Shown here: in pieces, positions 16,391 through 25,846 of the stretch | Position numbering within the stretch: position 1 is the first letter of the stretch | How the letters are laid out: each line of letters starts with the position of its first letter | Assembly (NCBI GenBank): GCA_022484695.1 | Contig: JAKVKU010000001.1 | Location: 248,001 to 312,000 of the forward strand | Direction of reading: 5' to 3' | DNA from: Lactobacillus sp. | GTDB lineage: Bacteria > Bacillota > Bacilli > Lactobacillales > Lactobacillaceae | Length of the DNA: 64,000 nucleotides | Made by a program: the position numbers and the translations under genes | Notes under the pieces: model-generated | Databases searched by the model: none | What the model was told of the DNA's origin: nothing | The model's input: the letters and a program-made list of their open reading frames with translations, nothing else

Positions 16391-17902
16391 CTAGGCATCT
16401 TGTTGTGGTTTGAATTTTTGGGTGGCCGCTACCGCACTTTGCCAGCCCGCATAACGTTGTTCTTTTTCGGGGGCTGCCATCGTTGGGGTAAAGCGCTGAC
16501 CAGCGGTGGCCATGGTCGATAGCTCCACTAGATCTTGCCAAAAGCCCACGGCTAGACCAGCCAGGTAAGCTGCCCCCAGGCTGGTGGTCTCTAAAATATG
16601 AGCCCGTTGCAAGGGAATATTTAAAATGTCGGCTTGAAATTGCATCAAGTAATCGTTGCGGGCCGCGCCGCCATCCACCTTTAGCTCGGGGATCGCGATG
16701 CCCGTATCGGCCTGCATAACGGCTAAAACGTCCCGGGTTTGAAAGGCCAAAGCCTGCAGGGTGGCCCGGGCTAAATCGGCCCGACTGGTTTGGCGGGTGA
16801 TGCCAAAGATACTGCCCCGGGCGTCGGCATCCCAATAAGGGGCCCCTAGGCCGGTAAAGGCCGGGACCATATACAAATGGGGATTCGTTGCTGGTGCTTC
16901 GGCCAGGGCTTGGGTTTCTTGGGCACTGGTGATCATCTTCAAACTATCCCGCAGCCATTGAATCGCCGAACCCGCCACGAAAATGCTGCCTTCCAGGGCA
17001 TAGTAGACTTGACCGTCTATACCATAAGCGATGGTGGTCAACAAATTATGCCGGGATAATTTAGCCTGGGTCCCCGTGTTCATCACTAAGAAGGCGCCAG
17101 TGCCATAGGTATTTTTAACCATGCCAGGTTTTAAGGCTAATTGACCAAAGAGGGCAGCTTGTTGATCCCCCACCAGACTGGCGATGGGGACTTCGCTGCC
17201 GAAGAATTGATAGGCTTTGGTATGGCCATAAATTTCCGAATTACCGGTGACTTCGGGCAGCATGGCTTGCGGGATATGTAGGATATTTAAGATATCTTGA
17301 TCCCAAGTTAACTTGTGGATATTAAATAACATGGTACGGCTGGCATTGGTGTAGTCGGTAATGTGCACCGCACCGCCAGTGAGTTGCCAAGTCAGCCATG
17401 TATCAATGGTGCCAAATAACAACTCGCCTTTTTCCGCCCGTTTTTGAGCCCCGGGGACCTGATCTAAGATCCAGCGGACCTTGGTACCGGAAAAATAAGG
17501 GTCGATGGTTAGCCCAGTTTTCTCGTGAATCAGTTGCTGGTAGCCGGATTGCGCCAATTTGTTGGCCACGGGATTACTTTGGCGGGACTGCCAGACCACG
17601 GCGTTATAGATGGGCAAACCGGTGTGTTTATCCCAGATGACGGTGGTTTCCCGCTGATTGGTGATGCCAATGGCCGCAATCATGCTGGGGGCAATATTAG
17701 ACGTGGTAAAGGCCTTCGCAATCGTGGCTTGGACAGCGTGCCAAATTTCCAAGGGGTCGTGTTCCACCCAACCCGGTTTGGGGAAAATTTGGGTGAATTC
17801 CTGCTGGGAACTGGCCACGATTTCACCTTGGTGATCCAGGATCAAAGCCCGGGTGCTGGTGGTGCCTTCGTCAATGGTCAAAATATAAGTTTGTTTTGCC
17901 AT
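16391..17902 (-). CDS. glpK: Glycerol kinase
   Basis: A 503-aa FGGY kinase that phosphorylates glycerol to glycerol 3-phosphate with ATP. Canonical features are intact: [24 protein letters not shown] and [10 protein letters not shown], including the catalytic Asp. In low-GC Gram-positives, GlpK is usually activated by phosphorylation of a His in an HFYG motif; here the equivalent segment is [10 protein letters not shown], with Gln in place of His. ACAGGAGG precedes the ATG. It is the first gene of a two-kinase unit; no glpF or glpD is adjacent. Confidence 0.95.
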   Translation of the reverse strand: MAKQTYILTIDEGTTSTRALILDHQGEIVASSQQEFTQIFPKPGWVEHDPLEIWHAVQATIAKAFTTSNIAPSMIAAIGITNQRETTVIWDKHTGLPIYNAVVWQSRQSNPVANKLAQSGYQQLIHEKTGLTIDPYFSGTKVRWILDQVPGAQKRAEKGELLFGTIDTWLTWQLTGGAVHITDYTNASRTMLFNIHKLTWDQDILNILHIPQAMLPEVTGNSEIYGHTKAYQFFGSEVPIASLVGDQQAALFGQLALKPGMVKNTYGTGAFLVMNTGTQAKLSRHNLLTTIAYGIDGQVYYALEGSIFVAGSAIQWLRDSLKMITSAQETQALAEAPATNPHLYMVPAFTGLGAPYWDADARGSIFGITRQTSRADLARATLQALAFQTRDVLAVMQADTGIAIPELKVDGGAARNDYLMQFQADILNIPLQRAHILETTSLGAAYLAGLAVGFWQDLVELSTMATAGQRFTPTMAAPEKEQRYAGWQSAVAATQKFKPQQDA

Positions 17903-17919
17903 TCAAAAAACCTCCTGTA

Positions 17920-18204
17920 TTACAGTAAGATAATCAAACCCATGATAATTAGGACTAAGATAGCTAGGGGTAAGAGGACCAGAAAAATGGTGATGACAAT
18001 CGGGCCAATGGTGAAAATGCCCAGTACCAGTAGAATCAATAACGCCAGGGCAATGACCCCTAAGACCAAGGCGCTCAAGGCACCAGCCAGCAAGTAGAAG
18101 AAGCCGTAAAAAACCGCGGTGACCACCACTGCCAGGGCCAATAGCCGCCAAGTCCACCACCAAAAACCGTGGTTGTCGTTTTTATCAATATATTTATGAG
18201 CCAA
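17920..18204 (-). CDS. Small hydrophobic membrane protein
   Basis: A protein of about 94 aa with two to three hydrophobic segments after a short polar head (AHKYIDKNDNHGFWWWTWR). The second half is almost entirely Leu/Ile/Val/Gly. A TTG at 18204 sits about ten bases after AAAGGA and is the preferred start, although GTG 18213 is possible. It ends 17 bases before glpK and may be cotranscribed with it. Family and function are unknown; a role in glycerol entry is only a guess from position. Confidence 0.55.
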   Translation of the reverse strand: MAHKYIDKNDNHGFWWWTWRLLALAVVVTAVFYGFFYLLAGALSALVLGVIALALLILLVLGIFTIGPIVITIFLVLLPLAILVLIIMGLIILL

Positions 18205-18270
18205 ATCAATCACATCCTTTGCGCTACTTCTAGAATACCGTATTTTCAATACCCGTGGGTAGTCAATGTA

Positions 18271-18299
18271 TTGACAATTTAAAAAAGTTTTGTTAGTTT
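18271..18299 (+). promoter_or_regulatory. Promoter of the ABC-F leader
   Basis: A perfect TTGACA (18271-18276), a 17-base spacer, then TAGTTT preceded by TG (extended -10). Transcription would start near 18306, leaving a leader of about 255 nt before the ABC-F start codon. Confidence 0.65.
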
Positions 18300-18305
18300 A
18301 AAGAA

Positions 18306-18561
18306 AAACAGGAGGCGAAGTGGACCGATGAGAATCTAAATTTGAAGTTGACCAGGCAGTGACGCCCAGCGTCGTTGCAATTGATGATCGGAACATGCTT
18401 TTTAAACGTGTTCTAATAGTCTGTTTAAATTCAGGCTATTGTCTCAAACTGACTACTTCAGATTTTTAGATTGACTCACCGCCACTTCAACTCAACGGAC
18501 AAGTTTCGTTTATTTAGGCGTACGTCGATCTCTTATTCTGAAGTGAATAGGAGATTTTTTT
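18306..18561 (+). promoter_or_regulatory. Structured attenuator leader of the ABC-F gene
   Basis: Three local hairpins are visible: 18356-18378 (GCAGTGACG/CGTCGTTGC), 18391-18413 (GAACATG/CGTGTTC) and 18415-18440 (AATAGTCTG/CAGGCTATT). An outer helix encloses them: GAAGTGG 18317-18323 with CCACTTC 18482-18488, AATCTAAA 18333-18340 with TTTAGATT 18465-18472, and TGAAGT 18343-18348 with ACTTCA 18455-18460. CACTTCA 18483-18489 and ACTTCAG 18455-18461 can instead pair with CTGAAGTG 18538-18545 in the final terminator, giving two exclusive folds. AGGAGG at 18310-18315 could serve a tiny ORF (ATG AGA ATC TAA, 18328-18339, or GTG GAC CGA TGA, 18320-18331). Ribosome-mediated attenuation, as known for other ABC-F resistance genes, is inferred. 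Confidence 0.6.
18528..18561 (+). terminator. Leader terminator overlapping the ABC-F ribosome binding site
   Basis: ATCTCTTATTC pairs with GAATAGGAGAT, followed by seven T directly before the ATG. The 3' arm contains AGGAGA, the ribosome binding site of the ABC-F gene, so formation of the hairpin would stop transcription and also hide the site. Confidence 0.75.
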
Positions 18562-20118
18562 ATGTCGTATTATCAAGCTAAAGATTTAACCCAAACCATC
18601 GGCGCCCAGAACTTATTTCATATCAAGCAACTGGGCTTTCATAGCGGCGACCGCATTGGTATCGTGGGGCCCAATGGCGCCGGGAAGACCACCTTGCTCA
18701 AATTGCTCAGTGACCCCCACCACAGCCCCATCGTGCCCAGTGCGTCCAAGTATTTGGTGCCCCAAATTAAAGCTTCGGAGGCCTTAAGTGGCGGTGAGAT
18801 CGTGCAGCGTTACTTGGATCTGGCCTTTGCCAGTCAGGCTGAATTGCTGTTTTTAGATGAACCCACCGCCAACTTAGATACCGCTAATATTGAATCCCTG
18901 GAGGCCAAGTTAACCAATTATCCCGGGACCCTGATCCTGATTTCCCACGACCGGGCCTTTTTAGACCATATCGCCACCACGATTTGGGCCCTGGACGGCG
19001 GCCAATTACAGCGTTATAAGGGTAATTATTCGGCCTATCAAAGCCAATTAAAACAGGCGCAACAGCATCAGTGGCACGCCTATGAACAGTATGAAACCAA
19101 GAAATTACAATTGGAAAAAGCGGCGGCCAAACGCCAGGTCAAAGCTAATCGGGCTGCTAAAATCCCCCAAAACAAATTGGATAGCCAAGAGGCTTACAAA
19201 GCCAAGCCCTATTTCCATAAAAAAGAAGCGAAGTTAGCGAAAACGGCTAAGGCCATTGAAAAACGGGCCACCCAATTGACAGCCGTGGCCAAACCGGAAA
19301 TGCAAAAACCCATTAAAATGGCTTTGAATAATGAAACGGCTTTGCAGCGGGGGACTTTGCTGCAAATCAAGGATTTTGACTTGTATCAAGGCCAACAGTT
19401 GTTATTGCAGGACGTGACTGTCAAAGTACGGGGAGGGGATAAACTGGCGTTAACTGGGCCTAACGGCAGCGGGAAGACCACTTTGATCCAGGCTATATTG
19501 ACACAAAAGTCCCCGGCGATTTTTGTCAATCCTGCGGCCAAAATCGGTTATTTTCAACAGGATTTAAATAATCTAGATCTCAGCAAATCGGTGTATGCCA
19601 ACGTGTTAGCCACTGCTTATCAAGATGAGACCACCATCAAAACAGTGTTGGCCCGCTTAGGCTTCAAGAATGAAGCGTTGGCTAAACAAGTGGGGGTCTT
19701 GAGCGGTGGTGAACGGGTCAAAGTCAGTTTTGCCAAGCTCTTTGTCAGTGCCGCTAATTGTTTGATTTTAGACGAACCCACCAATTTCTTGGATATCGTC
19801 GCACTGGAGGCGCTACAACAGCTGTTGGTGACTTATCGGGGCACGGTCGTATTGATCAGCCATGATCGCTATTTCGTAAAGGCTATCGCCCAGCGTTATC
19901 TGCAAATCGATCCTCAGGCTAAAAGGTTATTTGACCCCAAGGAAAATCGGCCAAACCCAATAGGCAAACCGGATGTAGCTCAAAACAAAGCTGAGGATTT
20001 ATTGCGTTTGCAAAATCGGCAGGCCCAATTATTGAATGCTTTGACCCAGGAACCAGACAATGCGGATTTTAACCAAGAATTTTTGGCGGTGAGTCGCCAA
20101 ATTCGCGCTTTGCAATAA
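18562..20118 (+). CDS. ABC-F ATPase, probable ribosome protection (antibiotic resistance) type
   Basis: A 518-aa soluble protein with two ABC domains and no membrane segment. NBD1 has Walker A GPNGAGKTT (33-41), a signature SGGE only about 40 residues later, and Walker B LLFLDEPT. NBD2 has GPNGSGKTT, LSGGERVKV and LILDEPTNFLD. The interdomain linker (about residues 165-255) is long, Lys/Ala-rich and helical. The shortened NBD1 recalls the Vga/Lsa/VmlR group, which dislodge ribosome-targeting drugs. The attenuator-like leader supports drug-inducible expression. The antibiotic class cannot be read from the sequence; a housekeeping translation factor is the alternative. Confidence 0.88.
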   Translation: MSYYQAKDLTQTIGAQNLFHIKQLGFHSGDRIGIVGPNGAGKTTLLKLLSDPHHSPIVPSASKYLVPQIKASEALSGGEIVQRYLDLAFASQAELLFLDEPTANLDTANIESLEAKLTNYPGTLILISHDRAFLDHIATTIWALDGGQLQRYKGNYSAYQSQLKQAQQHQWHAYEQYETKKLQLEKAAAKRQVKANRAAKIPQNKLDSQEAYKAKPYFHKKEAKLAKTAKAIEKRATQLTAVAKPEMQKPIKMALNNETALQRGTLLQIKDFDLYQGQQLLLQDVTVKVRGGDKLALTGPNGSGKTTLIQAILTQKSPAIFVNPAAKIGYFQQDLNNLDLSKSVYANVLATAYQDETTIKTVLARLGFKNEALAKQVGVLSGGERVKVSFAKLFVSAANCLILDEPTNFLDIVALEALQQLLVTYRGTVVLISHDRYFVKAIAQRYLQIDPQAKRLFDPKENRPNPIGKPDVAQNKAEDLLRLQNRQAQLLNALTQEPDNADFNQEFLAVSRQIRALQ

Positions 20119-20210
20119 TGGCACTTAAGATGGATGGCAAATTGTCGCCAGGCGGGTATGATAAAGCCACCTGTGTACATGTCCCTTAAGTTTGTGTAAG
20201 GAGAAAATCA

Positions 20211-20903
20211 ATGTCTAAAATTAATCACAGTACTTTAGATAAAGCCATCGATTTTAGTTTCAAAAGTGTCATTGCTGGTAAAGCCAGCACCAAAAGTATT
20301 CCCAAACTGACGGAGAAGTATATGGCCCAGTATCATGACCCGGAAATAGCTATTCAACAACTCACCAAACAAATGCGCCTGATGGCCGGGGCCAGTGGGT
20401 TTGTCACCAATTTAGGGGGCTTGATCACCATCCCCGCCAGTCTGCCCACGGAGCTGGTTTCGGTGCTGTACCTGGATTTGCGCCTGGTGGCGGGCATTGC
20501 TTACTTGCGGGGCTATGAGTTAGACGACCCCCGGGTGCAGACCGTGATGTTGGCCACCTTGGCCGGCAACGCCGCCAGCAGCAATCTAAAAAAGGCCCTG
20601 ATCGCCTCAGGGTCTCGTTATATTACCGCCCATCTTTCCCAAGCGGTTTTGGATAAAGTTAATCAGTATTTGCGGCACTTCTTGTTGCGGCGTTTTACAG
20701 TCACAACAGCCACCGCAGCGGCGAAGTTGATTCCGTTGGTAAGCGGCGCCATTGGCGGGTTTACCGATAGTTTATCCACCCAGGTGGTGGGCAGTGCCGC
20801 GGAGAAATTATTTAAAGCCGAGGGCCTGGTTTTTGGGGACAAAGTGATCAGTCGGGCTGAGCTGGCGTTTCCGCCGGCACATACTGACGCAAAAAAGCTT
20901 TGA
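20211..20903 (+). CDS. EcsC family protein
   Basis: A 230-aa protein with the EcsC-type pattern: an amphipathic, Gly/Ala-rich region (GASGFVTNLGGLITIPASLPTELVSVLYLDLRLVAGIAYLRGYEL), then helical segments and a C-terminal hydrophobic stretch (AAAKLIPLVSGAIGGF). EcsC-type proteins are poorly understood and are linked to membranes and secretion in bacilli. AAGGAG precedes the ATG. The last 56 bases overlap the 3' end of the convergent hydrolase gene. Confidence 0.8.
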   Translation: MSKINHSTLDKAIDFSFKSVIAGKASTKSIPKLTEKYMAQYHDPEIAIQQLTKQMRLMAGASGFVTNLGGLITIPASLPTELVSVLYLDLRLVAGIAYLRGYELDDPRVQTVMLATLAGNAASSNLKKALIASGSRYITAHLSQAVLDKVNQYLRHFLLRRFTVTTATAAAKLIPLVSGAIGGFTDSLSTQVVGSAAEKLFKAEGLVFGDKVISRAELAFPPAHTDAKKL

Positions 20904-21807
20904 TCCGGTTGGTATATTCCTCAGGTTCGGTCCAGTAACTTTTGGCATGAGCGGCGTTAGGGACGATCCACATGTCTTTAGGTGCGCTGGTGGCCTGGAA
21001 ATTTTCAAGACACATGCTGGTGGGGACATAATCATCTTTTTCCCCATGGATGAAGAAAATCGGCGTTTTATTTTTCCGGAGTTGGGCCACAGCGGACCCG
21101 TGGGCTAACGAAAAGCCCAAAACGATTTTATTGATGCTGCTGACGATGGGCATCAATGGATATTTGGGCAGATTGTAAAAGTGTTTTAACTGATAGGTCA
21201 ATTCTTCTTCGACACTGGCATACCCGCAGTCTTCAATAATTGCCTTGACCTGCTGGGGCAAATCGTCACCACTCATCATCATAACGGTGGCGCCGCCCAT
21301 ACTGATGCCGTATAAGACAATTTGAATGTCTGGGCCCATGCGGTCTAAAATTTTTTGCAGCCAGTGCAAGTAATCCAACCGGTCTAACCAGCCGAAATTA
21401 ATATATTTACCGGAACTCAAGCCATGACTGCGATCATCGGGCATTAAAACGGTATACCCATCGTCAAAGAATAATTTAGCCGAAGCGGCCATAGACGTGG
21501 CACTGCCTTTATAACCATGGGCAATCAAAGCCACTTTGGTTTTATTTTGTGGGTTGGGCAAAAAATAGGCGTGGACCCGATTGTTGGCGTCATTTTCGTT
21601 TAACCACCAGTCTTCTTTGGGCTGATTTTGCAGCCATTGAAAGCTGGGGTAGAATTTTGAGTCCGGATCTGGATTCGATGCGGAGCCTTTGGGAGCTTTA
21701 TCCAGCCGTTTAAAGGCGTATTGGTAGAAATACGTACTGGCAAGCCCCGTACCCACTGCGGCCAATGCGGGCACCGCTGACAGTAATGCAATCATCTTTT
21801 TTTTCAA
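20848..21807 (-). CDS. Membrane-anchored alpha/beta hydrolase
   Basis: A 319-aa serine hydrolase with an N-terminal signal anchor (about residues 1-25), so the catalytic domain is probably extracytoplasmic. The nucleophile elbow is GISMGG, the likely acid is in GEKDDYVP and the likely base is the His of NAAHAKSY; the oxyanion region is IAHGYKGSA. It resembles the YqkD/BAAT-like hydrolases. The TTG at 21807, nine bases after GAGGAGG, is the best start because the longer frame runs through the binding site. The substrate is unknown. Confidence 0.8.
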   Translation of the reverse strand: MKKKMIALLSAVPALAAVGTGLASTYFYQYAFKRLDKAPKGSASNPDPDSKFYPSFQWLQNQPKEDWWLNENDANNRVHAYFLPNPQNKTKVALIAHGYKGSATSMAASAKLFFDDGYTVLMPDDRSHGLSSGKYINFGWLDRLDYLHWLQKILDRMGPDIQIVLYGISMGGATVMMMSGDDLPQQVKAIIEDCGYASVEEELTYQLKHFYNLPKYPLMPIVSSINKIVLGFSLAHGSAVAQLRKNKTPIFFIHGEKDDYVPTSMCLENFQATSAPKDMWIVPNAAHAKSYWTEPEEYTNRIKAFLRQYVPAETPAQPD

Positions 21808-21951
21808 ACAAATGGACCTCCTCAAATAGAGTTGGTCACATTATACCACGGGTCAAATTAACTTATGACTTGGAAAATTTTGCGATTCGCGGTAGAATTG
21901 ATATGTAGAAGTGGCTGACATTGCTGTCTTTTAGATAAGGAAGTGAGCGCT

Positions 21952-22203
21952 ATGTGCACTATGGCTTTACAGCAAGGATTGTTTTCTGGTTTTGGGTTTA
22001 ATCCCTACTTCTTTTTGATGAGCCTAGTATTAGGGGCCTTCTTGCTAGTTGTTTTGAATCGCTTGCACCGTCAACGTGTAAGCGCTAAGATTAACGACCT
22101 GCAACGCATGTTGGACTTATTAGACGATGCTTATCATGAAGGTCGCATCGATAAATCAACTTACCTCAGACAAAGAAACCAGTTGTTGAATAGTAACCGG
22201 TAG
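21952..22203 (+). CDS. Small membrane protein with SHOCT-like C-terminus
   Basis: An 83-aa protein: one transmembrane segment (about residues 15-37, FFLMSLVLGAFLLVVLN), a basic linker, and a helical tail LQRMLDLLDDAYHEGRIDKSTYLRQRNQLL. The tail resembles SHOCT oligomerisation motifs (helix, Gly-x-Ile turn, helix ending in LL). ATG 21952 follows AAGGAAG; GTG 21943 overlaps the site. Function unknown. Confidence 0.6.
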   Translation: MCTMALQQGLFSGFGFNPYFFLMSLVLGAFLLVVLNRLHRQRVSAKINDLQRMLDLLDDAYHEGRIDKSTYLRQRNQLLNSNR

Positions 22204-22214
22204 ATTAGTATACT
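22186..22214 (+). promoter_or_regulatory. Candidate promoter of gdhA
   Basis: TTGAAT (22186-22191) and TATACT (22209-22214) with a 17-base spacer, lying inside the end of the previous gene. The predicted start, about 22221, falls at the foot of the hairpin 22219-22255, so that hairpin would form the very 5' end of the gdhA mRNA. Confidence 0.4.
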
Positions 22215-22218
22215 AGTA

Positions 22219-23638
<1,420 letters not shown>

Positions 23639-23666
23639 GAATAATAATTTATTTCGTTGCAATGAG

Positions 23667-23701
23667 ATGCCATTTTCAAATTTGAAAATGGCATTTTTTT
23701 G
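23667..23701 (+). terminator. gdhA terminator
   Basis: A perfect stem ATGCCATTTTC/GAAAATGGCAT with an AAATTT centre, followed by eight T. Confidence 0.92.
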
Positions 23702-23792
23702 TGGTTTTGATTTACAATTTAAGTGCAAGAAAAAGGATGTAATTTAAGTATGGACACGAGATATCTGATAAACTAAAGATAGCAAGTATATT

Positions 23793-23814
23793 CCCCGCAT
23801 TTGCGGGTTTTTTT
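23793..23814 (+). terminator. Orphan terminator, possible small RNA 3' end
   Basis: CCCGC-ATTT-GCGGG followed by seven T, about 100 bases after the gdhA terminator with no gene between. It may end a small RNA starting somewhere after 23702, or act as a leader terminator for the downstream SDR gene. Confidence 0.6.
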
Positions 23815-23946
23815 ATTTTTCAGCCTAAATACCGATTGTAATCTCAAGTTTTGTCTGAAAATACTTTGTTTGTTCACAACTTTTTCACGTCCTCTTGGTA
23901 TGATGTACCTAAATAAAAATCATAAGTGTACTTAAAGGAGCATTAC

Positions 23947-23988
23947 ATGTCGGGTTTGATTCAAATTGTTATAAGCGGTGTCGCTTAA
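23947..23988 (+). CDS. Candidate 13-aa leader or small hydrophobic peptide
   Basis: ATG after a strong AAAGGAG site encodes MSGLIQIVISGVA and stops. The next gene begins 14 bases later with its own GGGGG-type site. The peptide is hydrophobic with no rare-codon run. It could be a leader peptide coupling translation to the SDR gene, a small membrane peptide, or chance. Confidence 0.35.
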   Translation: MSGLIQIVISGVA

Positions 23989-24002
23989 GGGGGCTGGTTG
24001 TT

Positions 24003-24977
24003 ATGAAAAAATTTTATAAAAAAGCACAGGCTCCAAAGGGTGTACAGCCGTACTGGGGTTTAAAGGATATCCCGGACTTAACTAATAAGGTTTTCGTGAT
24101 CACTGGTGCCACGCAAACTCAGGGCCGCTTGATTACAGAAGCAATTTATGCTAATAATGGCACCGTAATTTTAGCAGACAGCCATCGGCAGTCAGCATAT
24201 GACCTAATTCAAAAACTGCGTACGCAAGTGGTATCTCGTGGAATTTTACAATATCGCCAGCTTGACTTGAATAGCCCGGCTTCCATTCAAAGTTTTGCGA
24301 TAGACCTGCAAAACGAAGTCGTTCAGCTGGATGGCTTGATCAATAGTTCTGGGATTACTAGAACCTCTCGTCGAGAAGAAAACGGCGATGGTATCGAAGC
24401 CCATTTTCAGGAGAATTTTCTGGGGCATTTCATGTTAACCAATCTACTAATTCCGCTACTACAAATGGCGCCAGATCCCCGAATTGTCAACATTTCAGCA
24501 CCATTGCCGATTTTTGCCAATATCAAGTTTAATGACCTGCAACTGGAGCATGCCTACTCCAACTCCCGGGCCTACTTCCAGTCCAAGTTAGCAGTCCAAA
24601 TGGCCACATTTTATCTCCAAAGCATCAGCCACGCCCAGGGTCTAGGCCTAAAAGTTATGACTACGCACAGTGGAATTTCTAAAAAGTCCCTGCTCAGCAC
24701 GCCGGCTTCTGCCATCGTGGCCATCCAAGCCTTAGCGAACCCTTTGTTAGGTTCTGTGCATACGGGTATTTTACCAACGCTATTTGCGGCCACCGATCCC
24801 CATGCTCAAGGTGGCAAGCTTTACGCCCCCAATGGGCTCTTGCACTTACAGGGCCGGCCTAAAATCACGAGGCCCATCGCTAAAGCCCTAGATGAAGATG
24901 CACAAAGTCAGCTATGGGTCGCAGCCAGTGAACTGGCGGGTTTTTCTAGTTGGGCTGCCATGGCCCACAGTTTCTGA
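24003..24977 (+). CDS. Short-chain dehydrogenase/reductase
   Basis: A 324-aa SDR with an N-terminal extension of about 25 residues before the Rossmann fold. The dinucleotide motif is TGATQTQG in place of the usual TGxxxGxG; NSSG and the active-site pair YFQSK (Tyr-x3-Lys) are present. The overall length resembles the retinol dehydrogenase/protochlorophyllide reductase-like subgroup. An AAGGGGG site precedes the ATG. Substrate unknown. Confidence 0.82.
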   Translation: MKKFYKKAQAPKGVQPYWGLKDIPDLTNKVFVITGATQTQGRLITEAIYANNGTVILADSHRQSAYDLIQKLRTQVVSRGILQYRQLDLNSPASIQSFAIDLQNEVVQLDGLINSSGITRTSRREENGDGIEAHFQENFLGHFMLTNLLIPLLQMAPDPRIVNISAPLPIFANIKFNDLQLEHAYSNSRAYFQSKLAVQMATFYLQSISHAQGLGLKVMTTHSGISKKSLLSTPASAIVAIQALANPLLGSVHTGILPTLFAATDPHAQGGKLYAPNGLLHLQGRPKITRPIAKALDEDAQSQLWVAASELAGFSSWAAMAHSF

Positions 24978-24987
24978 TACCAAAGCG

Positions 24988-25032
24988 CTAAAAAGGGACT
25001 ACCTCAAGTCTATGGCTTGAAGCAGTCCCTTC
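24988..25032 (-). terminator. Terminator of the CPBP protease gene
   Basis: AAGGGACTG-CTTCAAG pairs with CTTGAGGTAGTCCCTT on the minus strand, followed by TTTTT. It also separates the SDR gene. Confidence 0.75.
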
Positions 25033-25039
25033 GCTGTGA

Positions 25040-25717
25040 CTACCCTAAAAAGAGCAGCAACAATAGTGGAAAATTATTTAAAAAGTGGATAACGATGGTG
25101 ATTTTTAAATTATTTGTCTTTTTATAGATAAAGGCTAAAATACCACCTAAGACGATATAAGTCAGCGCCCCCGTCCAGGTATTATTGGCATGGGATAACC
25201 CAAAAGCCACGGCACTGATCAGAATCCCCGGCCAAAAGCGATTTTTGAAAAAGAAATTCATCAAAACGCCCCGAAACAGCAATTCTTCGGCTAAGGGTGC
25301 GAAGAAAACGCCCATCATAACGGTCATAACGACCACGTTGCGGTTGGAACTGCTCATCAGCTGGGAAATAATCTGATCATTTTTGGTGACGGCTTCGTGC
25401 CCCACCAACTGGTTCAAAGGATATAGCACTAAGGTGGCTACCTTCATGGCCAAGAACCCAAAAACGATGGTCAGCCAAGCTTGTTTATTCAAAGGCTGGG
25501 GGCCGGGTTTGCGATAGTGGCGGAAATAGTACAGATAAATTATATAGGCCACTAAGTAAGCCCCAGCGAACAAGGGCCAGTAAATGGCCGGTGAAACTTT
25601 GGAGTTCATGGGGAGAAATAGCACCAGTTGCGGTACCATCAATAGAAAAAATAGCCCGATGAATTTCCCTAGTTTGATCCAGGGCCCATCGGTATAGGGT
25701 TGCTGCGGTGTCTGCAA
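25040..25717 (-). CDS. CPBP family intramembrane metalloprotease
   Basis: A 225-aa membrane protein of the CAAX-protease/bacteriocin-processing (ABI/Abi) family. The motif-1 acids and arginine are in EELLFRGVL, and FGLSHANN supplies the motif-2 histidine. About six to seven transmembrane helices are visible. In lactobacilli such proteins are linked to bacteriocin self-immunity or peptide processing, but no bacteriocin gene is next to it. TTG 25717 lies seven bases after CGGAGG; the longer TTG frame contains that site. Confidence 0.87.
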   Translation of the reverse strand: MQTPQQPYTDGPWIKLGKFIGLFFLLMVPQLVLFLPMNSKVSPAIYWPLFAGAYLVAYIIYLYYFRHYRKPGPQPLNKQAWLTIVFGFLAMKVATLVLYPLNQLVGHEAVTKNDQIISQLMSSSNRNVVVMTVMMGVFFAPLAEELLFRGVLMNFFFKNRFWPGILISAVAFGLSHANNTWTGALTYIVLGGILAFIYKKTNNLKITIVIHFLNNFPLLLLLFLG

Positions 25718-25846
25718 ATGAAAGCCTCCGTTCAATAAAATCGTGCCTTAATTGTAACACAATGACTCCAGTGGCAAAACACGATGGCGCTAGCTTGTTG
25801 CGGTGCTTCTTTGTATAATGGAAGGTAACTCGAAAGGATTGAGAAA

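Noticed and set aside
18306-18561. T-box riboswitch
   Set aside because: No T-box sequence or specifier-loop arrangement was found, and the downstream gene is not linked to aminoacylation or amino acid metabolism.
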